DNA of 64,000 bases, from assembly GCA_932521025.1 (NCBI GenBank), contig OW051471.1:4774001-4838000 (forward strand), read 5' to 3'. The translations under genes and the position numbers were made by a program. Of this stretch, positions 17,942 to 29,300 are shown piece by piece; position 1 is the first letter of the stretch, and each line of letters begins with the position of its first letter. Under the pieces are notes generated by a model. The model searched no databases, had not been told where the DNA came from, and saw only the letters and a program-made list of their open reading frames with translations. The stretch is from Oscheius onirici (Eukaryota; Nematoda; Chromadorea; Rhabditida; Rhabditidae).

Positions 17942-18521
17942 ATGTCTACACGTCCTAGCAGCACCTATGGTAGTCTTTCTCTCTATCTTCAAAATGTGGA
18001 TGTTTCGCAGGAAAGTCGCTTCCAAGGAAATGCGCCGTGATTCGACGGACCTATCCGGAAGGCGGCGACGTCGAAAAAACTGAGCTTCGTTTTGTCGAAT
18101 ATAGAAGGCCGAGTGGCGAGCTAGATGGAAGGAAATTTTTCGCGGAGGTTTCGTCGTTTCTCCAGGTTTTTGCTTCGAGGAGCTTTTCTCAAGATCTCTT
18201 CAGGAGCAAATGGAAGATATGGACAGGAAAAGAGACGACAGTGCGAGTCAACTGACGGAGGCCTCCAAATCGACACATCACCAGAAGATTTGTGCTCTGA
18301 GAAAAGCTATTCCTAGTCTGGAGAGACTCGTCCAGTACTACACGCAAATGACTTGGAGTTCGACGGATACCCAATACAGTATCCTCAAAATGACTGTCGA
18401 AGCAGTTCTGGCAGATGTTCAAAAGTGTCTGGTCAATGGAGTAACAGCCAACAATGAACTTCTGGAGAGGATTCGAATGCTGAACAAGATCCAGATGACC
18501 GACAGCGAGTCGACCGATTGA
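17942..18521 (+). CDS. Small protein of unknown function with helical C-terminal half
   Basis: Not recognised. ATG 17942 opens MSTRPSSTYG; a 41-nt intron (GTAGTCTTT...TTTCGCAG) gives KSLPRKCAVIRRTYPEGGD and then ELRFVEYRRPSGELDGRKFF. A second intron (GTTTCGTCG...CTCTTCAG, about 58 nt) leads to the last exon from EQMEDMDRKRDD to stop 18521. The three exons join in phase with good splice sites, giving about 150 residues. The second half (HQKICALRKAIPSLERLVQY, then EAVLADVQKCLVNGVTANNE) has the heptad-like pattern of a small helical subunit, for example of a mediator- or BLOC-like complex, but that is only a guess. It converges with SPO11, with only 83 nt between the stop codons and an AATAAA-like motif at 18541. 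Confidence 0.6.
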
Positions 18522-18604
18522 GACGAAAATGCAATATTTTATAATAAACTCGTTTTGGAAACAACCACAGGAATTTTTACAGAGGAAAAAATACAGAAAA
18601 GCTA

Positions 18605-19899
18605 CTATAAGTGTTCTAATTTAGGCTTAATATAAAAAAGTAGAAAGAAACAAGCAGACATGCTGCTGATTGCTTCAATTTCAAACTTGTGTTTCTGTTT
18701 TCGAAGGTTCTCCAGCTCGTGAACAAGTTCTTCTTCTCCCAGTCCTTTTGCTCTTCTCAAAACGCGGGTTATTTTCGTGTAGTCGCGATTGAGCAGCGGA
18801 ATATACTGGCTGTCGTCGACTCCGAGAGCGATGACTTCGGAAGGTTTTACTCTGAAAATGGATTGTTTGACAAAAAGAGACATTTCAAACCCTAACCACT
18901 GGATATCTCTCACAAAAGCGCTCCTCCCTTCCGCCTTTTCCGCCGTCGATCCATATTTGTATGTCAGATAAATCTCCAGCCCTGAAAGTTTTTGTATTAG
19001 GTTGAACAAAACAGTGGTACCATGTGGATCAGCATCGAATATTCCGTAAATTGGTATGTGCAACGTTGCTATTAGCCAGCGTAGAAATTTGCGAGTACAA
19101 ATGTCCGGATAGCCTTTGCCCTGAAATATTTCAATTTCAGAAAGTTGAAAAAACTAACTGTTACAAGAATGCTGTTTGGGAACTGTTTGAAGTACTTGTC
19201 GTCGATGAGTTTTTGGAAAGTGGCGTCTTTTTCAATGACGAGAACGAATCTGGCAGTGGATACTGGTCGATAGGCAGTCAAACTTTCTAAACCCCTCATT
19301 TTTACAACCTAAGAAAGCTTTTTACCTGCTATGAGAAGAGTCTGCTTTTTGCAGTCAATCACGGTTTCATCTGTGGGCAAAAGTGTCAGATCGCCCATGA
19401 GAAGACCCTTGGAACTGGATACCTGTGAAACTTTATGCTTTTGGGAAGAAAAAGAAACAAACCACATTGATCTGATCTCGTTCGCAATGGAGGAGATAAC
19501 AGGCATTTGTGAGGGATCTGTCGAACTTGCTCTGTGTGCCGAAGAGCGTCTTGTGGTCGTAATAGAGGTCTCTAATGTTTTTTCTTTCGAATAATGTCAA
19601 CAAAAATACCGTTTTGTGGAGGATTTTTCAGTGCGAAGCAGAGTGTGAATTTGGGCAAGAACACAGATATCTTGAGCCATTTTGACGCCAGTTCGAGGTG
19701 TGTAATTGATAACTGCATCATCTTCTTTTTCGGACCTAAAAGAGCAATTTTTTTTTAAAATAAGAAGATAATATCGAGTAACAGACGTTTTTAAGCGTAC
19801 TTTCTTTGGAATTACCGGCAGAAGAAGCTGTTGTATCAAACTCAAGAAGGATTTTTCTATTTTGTTCATGATTTTCCTCTTCCCGACATCTTGCGTCAT
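18605..19899 (-). CDS. spo-11: Meiotic recombination endonuclease SPO11 (topoisomerase VI A-like)
   Basis: Makes the double-strand breaks that start meiotic recombination. Exons joined in order give VINYTPRTGVKMAQD, then STKRDLYYDHKTLFGTQSKF with the catalytic Tyr in the YYD motif (about 19570), DRSLTNACYLLHCERDQINV, then SSSKGLLMGDLTLLPTDE. The Toprim domain follows: RFVLVIEKDATFQKLI with the metal-binding Glu, and YGIFDADPHGTTVLFNLIQ with the DxD. LGFEMS, PLLNRDYTKITRVLRRAKG and a C-terminal helix lead to stop 18605. Predicted length about 340-350 aa, normal for the family. The chosen ATG 19899 follows directly after ATTTCAG, which looks like a trans-splice acceptor. It starts only 170 nt after the stop of CHTF18 on the same strand. 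Confidence 0.95.
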
Positions 19900-20069
19900 C
19901 TGAAATCATTTGCAACGGAACATAACAAGATGTAAAAGTATATACTCGAAAAAAAAACGGATTCATTCGAAGCCCTAATTCTTGGTATGTTTATTCGAAT
20001 ATACAGATCGTGGGGAAACCAGTACATGGGGAAAAGTGAAATGAAAAATACTTCGTAAATAGGGGAGAT

Positions 20070-23021
20070 TCAAGGGAATACATTGAAAAGACGAACATTC
20101 TTTCGGACGGCGCTGCTCACATTCCCGTTATAGTGGAAATAAAGAGGAATTGACTCGACTGGTCGACGGGCATTTTCCACAGCTTGCATAGCTCTGTTCC
20201 CCACTTTCTTCTCAGATTCCTCCTTTATTTCCGAATGCACTCGATATAGCTCAATCTAAAGCATCTTTTGTCCATACGAAATAGAAATACAGCTCAATCT
20301 AAAGCTCCTTTTGTCCATAAGAAACTTACATGACGGGCGATCATTTTTCGAATACTGTTCGGACAGACGTTTCGATGGCTGACATCCGACAGATCGAAGA
20401 GAGTCAACACGTCAATTCTCCTAAAAATTGGACAAATTAATATACTTCAAAAAGGCCTACGGATGAAAAACGAAGTGGACCTGAGTGTTGACCATAGTAG
20501 GAGCAAAGGTCAGTCCAAAGCTGTGCATGGTAGCGACAGCAGCCATGATAACTTCTCGATCCCTCTTTCCGTACAACTGTTCGTTCATCTGAATCAGTTG
20601 AGTTCACTGGTGAAGGAAAAAAGATTTACCGGTTTGATTTGAGGCTGCACGATTGAGATAATATAAGGCAGGACATCTTGCACCATTTCTTCGGCGGTTC
20701 TTCTTCCAGATAGTTGTGATCGAACGGTAGCCAAAGTGTCCTGCGATTCGCGGTGTCGCTGTATTATATCTTGGTCAAACTTGGGAAATTGGAGATGAAC
20801 CCTGAAAAGTACAATCTTGCTCAGAACAAGAAGAGAAACTACTTATGATGGGTGGCGATAATGAGATGAAGAAGAGCGTAGAAGGCGATCTCGTAACGCA
20901 TGACAGTGTAATTCTGGGTATGGTTGATAACTCGACTGATCTCATCGTGGAAAAGGAAAGTATCCGAAGCGCGATAGAGAGTTTGGATTGGAAGTGATAG
21001 TCGAAGGTAGTTCGAGTGAAGACCCGTCACAAAGCGCTCATTTCCCTCTCCAGCGACGTATTTCTGGATGGTTTGAACTCGTTTATGTTCACTGATAAGC
21101 ATTCTCTTGCTGAAACTGACTTTGATCACAAATTCAAAGGAACCGTACTTGTCAAGATGTCGACTGAACTCTAGAACGGTGGACCAGCCATCGAAAATGG
21201 AAGAACAGGACAGATTTTCAGCCTCGACTGCCTAAAAGACTTGATTCTAGAGAGGAGGAAAAACCAACTTCTTGAATGTCTTTCAATGTGATACAGCTGT
21301 GAGCCTGTTTTCTAGCAGCTGCGATGTACTGTAGAGCATTCAACGCGTGTCGAACATCACAGCTACAAAGCTGAACGAGACGAAGGAGACTGGCTCGATC
21401 GACACGGATCTCTTCGCGACAAGCAATTTGTGAGAATCTTTCCACAAGACGGTCTTCTTTCGGCGGTGTCATGAGCACAGAAAGTGCTATTGGACGAAGT
21501 TCTCGCAACGAACGGGCGAATCTGAAAGATTCGTGTATTTTGAATAGCAAAGACTCTTACAGAAAGTTGCAAATGCAAATTATTGGTCGACGTAACATCT
21601 TCTTGCCGGCAGCCTGAACAGCTTTGATGAGATGACGAACCGAATCCGCCGGAGCTCCGTCAATTTCATCGATAATCAGGCAGTTGGGTCGTCCTTTTCC
21701 GTTCTAAACTACTGATAGATAAAAAAGACGTTTTAAATACCGAAGAAAGTGTTCGTGTACTTCTCGCGGCTCCTTCCAGAACTCGTTCGAAATCGGCTAC
21801 TGTTCGACTGTCACTTCCGTTTATCTCGACAGTGTCGTATCCAGCATGTCTGGCCACAATCTTTGCCAAAGTCGTTTTGCCAAGACCTGCAGGACCGGAA
21901 AGAAGAAGAACCTGCAAACATGCTTCAAAGATGAACAAAAAAGCAGCAAACCTTGTTCACGGGCCGTCTGATTCTCCCCGAGTCCATGCAGAAGATTTCC
22001 TTCTTATTTTCATCAACCAACTGATCGAATTCGCTTAATTTACGACGGAAAACGCACTCGTCCCAAAGCTTGAGCCAGGTGAGCAGATTACGATTGATTT
22101 CCTAAGCAAATGTTGTTCGGGCTCAAGAAGAGTAGGATCTACTTACATCATCACTGACTAATTCAGCATATCCTTTCGGCGCATATTTGTCCACCCAAAG
22201 AGACGAGTTTTCCATCTTTGGATGCGCTTGAGTCTGCTCTTCTTCCTCTTCACGACGAATTTCTATCGTTCTCCTGAAAGTACGCAAGTTTAATGCAACG
22301 AACATCGCTCATACCGCAATTGATCCACTTCTTTCGAAATGTTGTCAAGTGCTGACATCAGGTCGTCCCTTTTCTCCATTTTCTTCAGTCGTTTCATAGC
22401 TTTGCCTTCTTTGAAAAGACGGACGTAGAAACGCTGATCATTCCCGTCACTGCTGACTCCCATCCAATCACTTCCATCAGTCGGAGGCATCGTTAGGATC
22501 TAAAACCCGTGTATTTAAGGCTAACAAAAGAGTCACCTGTCCCCAAACACGTTGCTCCGTCTCGTCATCGGCCGACTTCTTTGAGGTTGAATGACTTCCA
22601 CTTTTTCGAGATCGGGCTTCTACAATTTTGTGCGTCATTCGATCCAGAATCTCCTCTTCGACCAGTTGTTTATAGCGTTTGGCGTCTCTTTCCTCGAGTG
22701 TCAAGGGCATTCTCAAATGCCAATCTAAAAGTACCAATTTGATATAAATCGAAGCAAAATGCACCCAATGGATGGGAAATGTTTGGATCGTCTTCGATCA
22801 TTTGACAGAATCGTCTTTTGCCGGATCGACGATCCAATCCATTCAGTTCGGCCAAAGCGTTAGCACTTTGACCCGCCGTCTCGTTGACAAACGTCTCGAT
22901 TTCCCTCTCATCATCGTCATCTCTGAATGACGACGCTTAGACTTTTTGTGGGGAGAAAAACGAACGGATAATTTAGAATTTGGTCGTCGTCGCCAGCAAT
23001 TACATTGAACTCGTCGTCCAT
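20070..23021 (-). CDS. chtf-18: Alternative clamp loader large subunit CHTF18 (CTF18)
   Basis: AAA+ large subunit of the CTF18-RFC complex, which loads PCNA and supports sister-chromatid cohesion. Start 23021 (MDDEFNVIAGDDDQ), just after CTCCTAG. Acidic N-terminal exons and the HPLGAFCFDLY region are followed by KYAPKGYAELVSDD (about 22180), Walker A SGPAGLGKTTLAKIVARHAG (about 21890), then the Walker B exon CLIIDEIDGAPADSVRHLIK (about 21670). IALSVLMTPPKEDRLVERFS and a helical ATPase-lid exon (RLVQLCSCDVRHALNALQYI) come next. C-terminal exons reach SIPLYFHYNGNVSSAVRKNV, like the conserved CTF18 tail, with stop 20070. Size near 900 aa matches the family. One intron near 20250-20330 contains a tandem duplication of its 3' splice-site region. 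Confidence 0.93.
20248..20325. repeat. Tandem duplication across a 3' splice site
   Basis: Two about 35-nt units (20248-20282 and 20291-20325) share AGCTCAATCTAAAG, CTTTTGTCCATA and flanking bases, with few differences. On - they span the end of an intron and the start of the next exon of the CHTF18 gene, so the acceptor TTTAG|ATTGAGCT is present twice. Using the outer copy keeps the reading frame; the inner copy would lead to an in-frame stop. Confidence 0.8.
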
Positions 23022-23389
23022 CTAGGAGAGAATGGCGTACAGACCAGACCAGAAAAGAGGAGAAGCAGTTGGTCGCGAAGGCGCAAAACAAGAACAGAAA
23101 GTGAAATCTTTTAGGGCTTATTTTTCAAATCAACAACTTTAATGACGAAAATAACCGTTATTGAACTAGGGAAAACGAGACAACCACGGGATTGGGACTC
23201 ACCGATTCAGCAACAAGGATAGTCAAACAATGACGAGGTTGAAAAATAGACCGACATTATGGAAAAGGATTGAGAAAAAACTACTCAAAACGAGCAATTT
23301 ACTCGACAGAGATCTATGTCGCTGGACAATAAATTAAAATGGGGAAACCAAAAAAGATTTGAAAACAAAGTTCAGTATTTTAAAAATGT

Positions 23390-25072
23390 TTAGTTCTGGC
23401 CTGCAGCCTGGCTCTGTCCTCTGAATCCTCCTCGAGCACTTCTTCCTCGGAAGCCGCTGTTGTTGAAACCACGAAATCCGCCTCGGAAACCACCGCGTCC
23501 GTTGTTGTTGAAACGATCCCGAGCCTCATAGGCCTTCTGCTCGCCAACATTGACTTCGCCGTCATGTCCAAAAGCAGGAACGCTCAAATGAAGACGAAGG
23601 AGATCACGTTCCTAAGATTTTATATACTAACAAAAAGAGATGAAAACATACTCCTTTGCTGGCGGCGGACAGAACTTTTTGAACGTCAGCGACGTTCTTC
23701 ATAATAACAAACGCAAAAGCAGTACCGCCAGATTCACCGGGTCGTCCCAGAGCTTTGGGAGGGACAGATACATTTTCGACTTCACCGAACTCTGAATAAC
23801 TCAAAGTTTTTCATATGATGGAGAACAAACTGGAAAAAGCATCCTTCAAGTCGTTTTCAACAGCGACGGCATTCTCTGGGATGGTGTTTCTCTGAATTCC
23901 TCCGATGAAAAGAGTCCTGTCGGTAGCTTCTTTTCGGCCAACTGAAATAAACGGTATTTTGACTAAGTTTAAGACAAACCAGGCGAATCAGATTTTTCCT
24001 GAGGTTTGGTGGTAGAAGTCTGTCTAGCCGGAGTATTCTTCGGCTGCATAGGACGAGGCGCATTTGTGTGAATAACAGGGATAATAGTTACGGAAGTCTT
24101 GGCGTTCGATCCTCCTCCGACCAGATTGGCCCAGGTTTTCGGTCCGGAAGGAGCAGTGGGGCATTCGACGGCATCGGGGGCCTTGGTAGGTTCTTCTTTT
24201 TTCTTCGGTGTATGCTCTTCCTTTCTAGGAGTATGGCGTTTCGGGGGACGCTCTGAAATATTTACATTACAAGTTCGACGCATTATTTTGTACCATCATG
24301 GGTGGTCTGCTCTTCAACAAGATTCTTCGGCTTTGCCGGTGTCCCTTGGAGAATCGGAGTTTCAGATTTCGCTTCCCCGCGTTTGTGGCCATTGAGTTGA
24401 GTGGGCAGAACGGCGGGAACAGTCTAAAATAATAGTGTAAGAAAAATATGATGCAAAAACCTTCTCAACGGCAACCTGGGCGACCGGCTGTTGCACGGTG
24501 GGAGCAGGCGAAACGGTGGGAGTGGTCGACTTGGAATCATCTCTGGAGGGCAGGAAAACAAGGTCACAGAACATGAAGGCATCGTTTTGGATGTAGTATT
24601 TCTTCAGTCCCTGGGAGGCCAAGAGGAAAGTCTGAGTGAAGCGACGGCCGGAGATCTCACCGAAAACGAGAATCATGATGCTCTTGTTGCTCTCAACGGT
24701 GGCTCCTTTGATAGTGTGGACTTTGATACGGTTCGAGTTCTCCATCTTCATGTGCTCCTCAAGAACACGTCCAATTCTCTGAAAACATATGCTTTAGAGA
24801 ATACTACACACAAGTTGCCTCTTGTCCGGTGACCTGAGGATTTTCATTCATCAGCAGAGTAGATTCGTGCCCGTAGAACTTGTGGACAGTCTTGGGATCC
24901 TCGCAAAGTACCTGGTAATACTGCTTGGCGAAGGCACTTGCGATTTCTGAAAAAAAAATGGTAATGAAACGATTCAGACAAGGCAGTTACCCTGAACACT
25001 GGGATCGGCGATCGAGGGCTCCTTATTTTGGAGATTAGCTCCCATGATTCCGTCGACAACAGACATGGTCAT
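23390..25072 (-). CDS. gtbp-1: G3BP-type stress-granule RNA-binding protein (NTF2-like + RRM + RGG)
   Basis: Ras-GAP SH3-binding-protein family, nucleator of stress granules. Start 25072 (MTM; the second ATG is at 25066). The NTF2-like domain spans about 24960-24550: EIASAFAKQYYQVLCEDPKT, HKFYGHESTLLMNENPQVTG, GATVESNKSIMILVFGEISG, RFTQTFLLASQGLKKYYIQN, FMFCDLVFLP. A Pro/Thr/Lys-rich linker follows (PKTWANLVGG at about 24130). The RRM is at about 23930-23620: DRTLFIGGIQRN (RNP2), DLKDAFSEFGEVENVSVPP, GTAFAFVIMKN (RNP1-like). The RGG/FGG-rich tail ends at 23390. All three domains and their order are as in G3BP. The gene lies 369 nt upstream of CHTF18 on the same strand. Confidence 0.95.
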
Positions 25073-26305
25073 TCCTGAAACCTTCCTGTAACATAATGAA
25101 GATAAACACGAGAGTGAAGACGCAATTGACTGAGAAGTTATATGACGAATGAATAGATTTGTTGAGTAACAGCTTCTAAAAACGATGACGATAAAAAAGA
25201 ATTTCTTGCTTTCTCGCTGAATTTAAGAAAAGTCTAGCATTATTGTGACCTTCCAGTCTTCTCACATCAATTTTCCAATGAAACTACGTTAAAAATGGCC
25301 TTCTCGCTGAAAAATTGTGTCAAAAACTTGCAACAACGAAGCAAATGTTTCGAAGCTGTACCGACAAAACGACTATCAGAAGAAAACCATCAATTTCAAA
25401 CCGAAAAATCTTAGCAACCCGCTACGGTGTTGAGGCAGGTCTTACCACGACACTTATTCTGTCAGTATAAGCGTTTCCTTCGCGGTGCGTACGCAACGCG
25501 TTCGACCCGTTTGAAAGAGTGGCCATGGACTACAGCCAATTGCACCTCTCAACCCTTTCTACACTAAAGCACCTGAAAAAATGCTCAGATTGTTTGAAGT
25601 TCTTTTTGGAAACAATGTTGTCTTCTTTTTGTTGTTTTGGACTAGCTCTGGTCAGTAACTAGATGATGTTTAAAATGACGCACTAATGATTGTAGTTGTA
25701 AGTCTTCTAAATTAAACCAGTAGCTAGTTTGCGTTATTATGCAAGTAACACCCATGTAATCACCAGTTTTTGTTTGTTTTGAAAGACTACTTGGGCTGGG
25801 TATATGGAAAACTTTAGCTTGGTCCATCCGAAAAAGTGAGTACAATACAGGACGCACAATTGCTTACCATCGTTCTACGCTGTTTTTTAAGCTTTTCGTT
25901 ATGTGTTCGACACAAAAATAACCGAAAACGACCTATATTTATTATGTGTAAAAAATCGATAAATATGTTACGAAATTAGAAAATGTCTTTTTAATAGACT
26001 TTCAACCTTTTCCAGCTGCACTTGTGCTACGGACGGATGCATAAAAAGACAAGAAATATATACATAAAAAGGTAGAGCATGAAAAAAAGGAGCAGAGCTA
26101 ACAAGCACTTCGTTGCACAAAGCTCTCGTCTTTTTGTTTGTAACGTGATACAGTAAAATATCAGCGCGCCAATTTCAAATATCTTGTTTTTTTTTCGGCC
26201 GATCGGAGAGTGATCGTTTCATCCTCTTCTCCCGTTATTTTTTTTCCTCTCCAATACATTTCCCCATAAAAAATATTGCAGGAAAAGAACCTGAATTGTA
26301 TTGCG
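25073..26305. other. Divergent promoter region, G3BP / SWI-SNF ATPase
   Basis: A 1.2 kb AT-rich spacer between two divergent genes. A short - frame (25642-25857) has no recognisable feature. An acceptor-like AATATTGCAG at about 26281 just before the SWI/SNF start may be a 5' UTR intron or trans-splice site. Nothing else found. Confidence 0.5.
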
Positions 26306-29300
26306 ATGAGCCGGCCAGCGTTTGAGCAGTTTACTGGTTAGTTCCAACTATGTTTTTCTTTCCATGAAAACATTTCAGCTCAACCAGCGCAGCCAGCTGG
26401 CGATTTTGCGATACAGACGCCAGTCGGTCCAAATGGAGATGCAGCTGCAGACCCAGTTCAAGAGCTGACGATCGCCAAATTGGAAAATACGATAGCCAGC
26501 ATGGAAGATCAACAGCTTCAAGACGATCCTCGCTATGCTAAAGTTCAACAGTTGAAGTCAAAACTAACAGGTAACATTTTCAGTTTTTCACAATTCTATA
26601 CCTACTTTTAGGTGTTCAAATGGAAACTTCCCCCAGTGGACAAGTTTCTCCTGTTCCTTCTCAGCCACAGCAAGCAGCCACAAGCCAACAGCTAAACCAA
26701 ATTCGTGCCCAGGTCGAAGCCTACAAACGCCTGGCTCGAAACGAGCCGCTTCCTCCCAGCATTGCTGCTGAAGCGATTATTCTCAAGCCAAAAAACATGA
26801 ATATCCTTCCGGAACCATACGAATACAGCGGAAAGGCAGAGAATGGCGAAAAGCTACCTTACGATCTCATGAAGGTATTTGTTTAAGTTTTTTGTAAACA
26901 AACCGTTTAAGGTTCTTCAACTTCATACTCAACGCTGTAATCGGCCAACAACGATGCCTGTTCCGAAAGGCATGGATCCCATTTCTATTATGAAAGAACG
27001 GGAACACAGGTTTGTTAATGGACAAGTTTTTTTAAAGATTTTTTTAGACTTCAAAATCGCATGGGCCTGCGTATTCGAGAACTCAGTGATCTTCCGGCCG
27101 ATATGGCTCCTAATCTTCGAATCAAGGCCGAAATCGAGCTGCGAGCACTGCGACTGGCTAATTTGCAGACCCAGGTAGCCATTTCTTTTGTTGGACACCA
27201 AATTTATTTAGGTCCGGCAAGAAATTCTGAGTGCTTTGAAAAAAGACACCACACTCGAGACGGCCTTGAATCCGTATGCCTATCGCAGAGTGAAGCGACA
27301 AACTTTGCGCGAAGCTCGTGTGACGGAAAAGTTGGAGAAGCAGCAAAAACTTGAGATTGAGAGGAAGAAGCGGCAGAAGCACATTGATCTCATGGCAGCT
27401 ATTCTTCAACACGGCAGAGAATTCAAAGAATATCACAGGTTTGTTGTTTATACGCTGTCAATATAATCAACTTCAGAAACAATCTGTTGAAGCAGCAAAA
27501 GATGAAGAAGGCCGTCGTAACATGGCATCAGAACAATGAACGTGAACGCAAGAAGGACGAGGCCAGAAATGAGAAACTTCGTATGCAAAAACTTATGCAA
27601 GAAGATGAAGAAGGTTATCGCGCTCTGCTTGATGAGAAAAAGGTAATTAATTTCATTACCTTCAAAAATACGCTTACAGGATCAACGTCTGGTCTATCTT
27701 CTACAACAAACTGATGAGTACATTGACAGCTTGTGCAATCTCGTTCGACAGCATCAAACTACTGAAAAGAAAAAGAAGAAGGACGAAAAGCGTCGTGTCA
27801 AAATGGAAGGTAGTTTTCTCTTCAATTTCGTGTTATATGGCCATTTTCAGACGTGGAATCCCGAGTTCATGTCCGAGAAGTAGGAACCGGACGCATGCTA
27901 ACCGAAGAAGAATGTCCGAAACCCGACGAAGTTGAGACATGGCTCGAAACTCATCCTGGCCACGAAATAGTCCCTCGCGATCAATTGTCCGACGATTCCG
28001 ATTCGGACGACGAGCTTGCTCCAGCACCGGAAGAACCGAAGGTAGAAGACGACGAATACGCTGGAATGGACGAAGAAGCCAAGGCCAAAGCCATCATTGA
28101 GAAGGCTCGTAACGAGGAAGATGAATACGACCAAAAGACGAGGAAACAGATGGCCGATTACTATGCTACAGCCCATCGAATCAAGGAGAGAGTCGTCCAA
28201 CAGCATCCTTCCATGGGTGGTGGAAATCCTTCTCTTCTGCTGAAACCGTACCAAATTGCCGGACTCGAATGGATGGTTTCACTCTACAATAACAATCTCA
28301 ACGGAATATTGGCCGACGAAATGGGGCTTGGCAAGACTATCCAGGTTTGTTATTCTTTTCAGAATTTTAAGCAGTAGTTTTCAGACGATCTCTTTGGTGA
28401 CCTATCTGATGGAGATTAAACAAAACAACGGTCCCTTCCTTGTAATCGTACCATTGTCGACAATTTCCAACTGGAACATGGAATTCGACAAATGGGCTCC
28501 CAATGTCGTTAAAATTGTGTACAAAGGAAATCGCGATGCCAGAAGACGAGTTGAGCAGACCATTCGCAGAGGATCCTTCAATGTACTTCTGACCACCTAC
28601 GAATACGTCATAAAGGAGAAGGCTCTTCTCGGAAAGGTATTTTTTACTTGAATTTCAGTTGAAAAATATGCTTCAGATTCGTTGGAAGTACATGATCATC
28701 GACGAAGGTCATCGTCTGAAAAATCATAACTGCAAGCTGACTCTCATGTTGAACGGCTACTTCCATGCCCAACACAGACTTCTCCTGACCGGAACTCCTC
28801 TTCAAAACAAACTTCCGGAACTATGGGCTCTGTTAAACTTCCTTCTGCCATCAATCTTCAGTTCTTGTGGTACTTTCGAGCAATGGTTCAATGCTCCGTT
28901 TGCCACCACTGGAGAGAAAGTCGAGCTTAACCAAGAAGAAACAATGCTGATTATTCGACGTCTTCACAAGGTTCTTCGTCCTTTCCTACTTCGTCGTCTC
29001 AAGAAAGAAGTCGAGTCACAGCTGCCAGATAAGACGGAATACGTTATCAAGTGCGACATGTCGGCTCTCCAGAAGATTATATACAAACACATGAAAAATG
29101 GGCTTCTTATCGACAGCAAACAAACTACAGGAGGTCGTGCTCTGATGAACACCATCGTGCACTTGCGCAAGCTTTGCAATCACCCATTCCTCTTCCCTAC
29201 CATTGAAGATTCTTGTGTCGAACACTGGAAACGAGAAGGCAGTGTCACTGGGTTAGATTGTTTCTTTTTTCTTTGAAAATGAAATTTAGGCAAGATCTTT

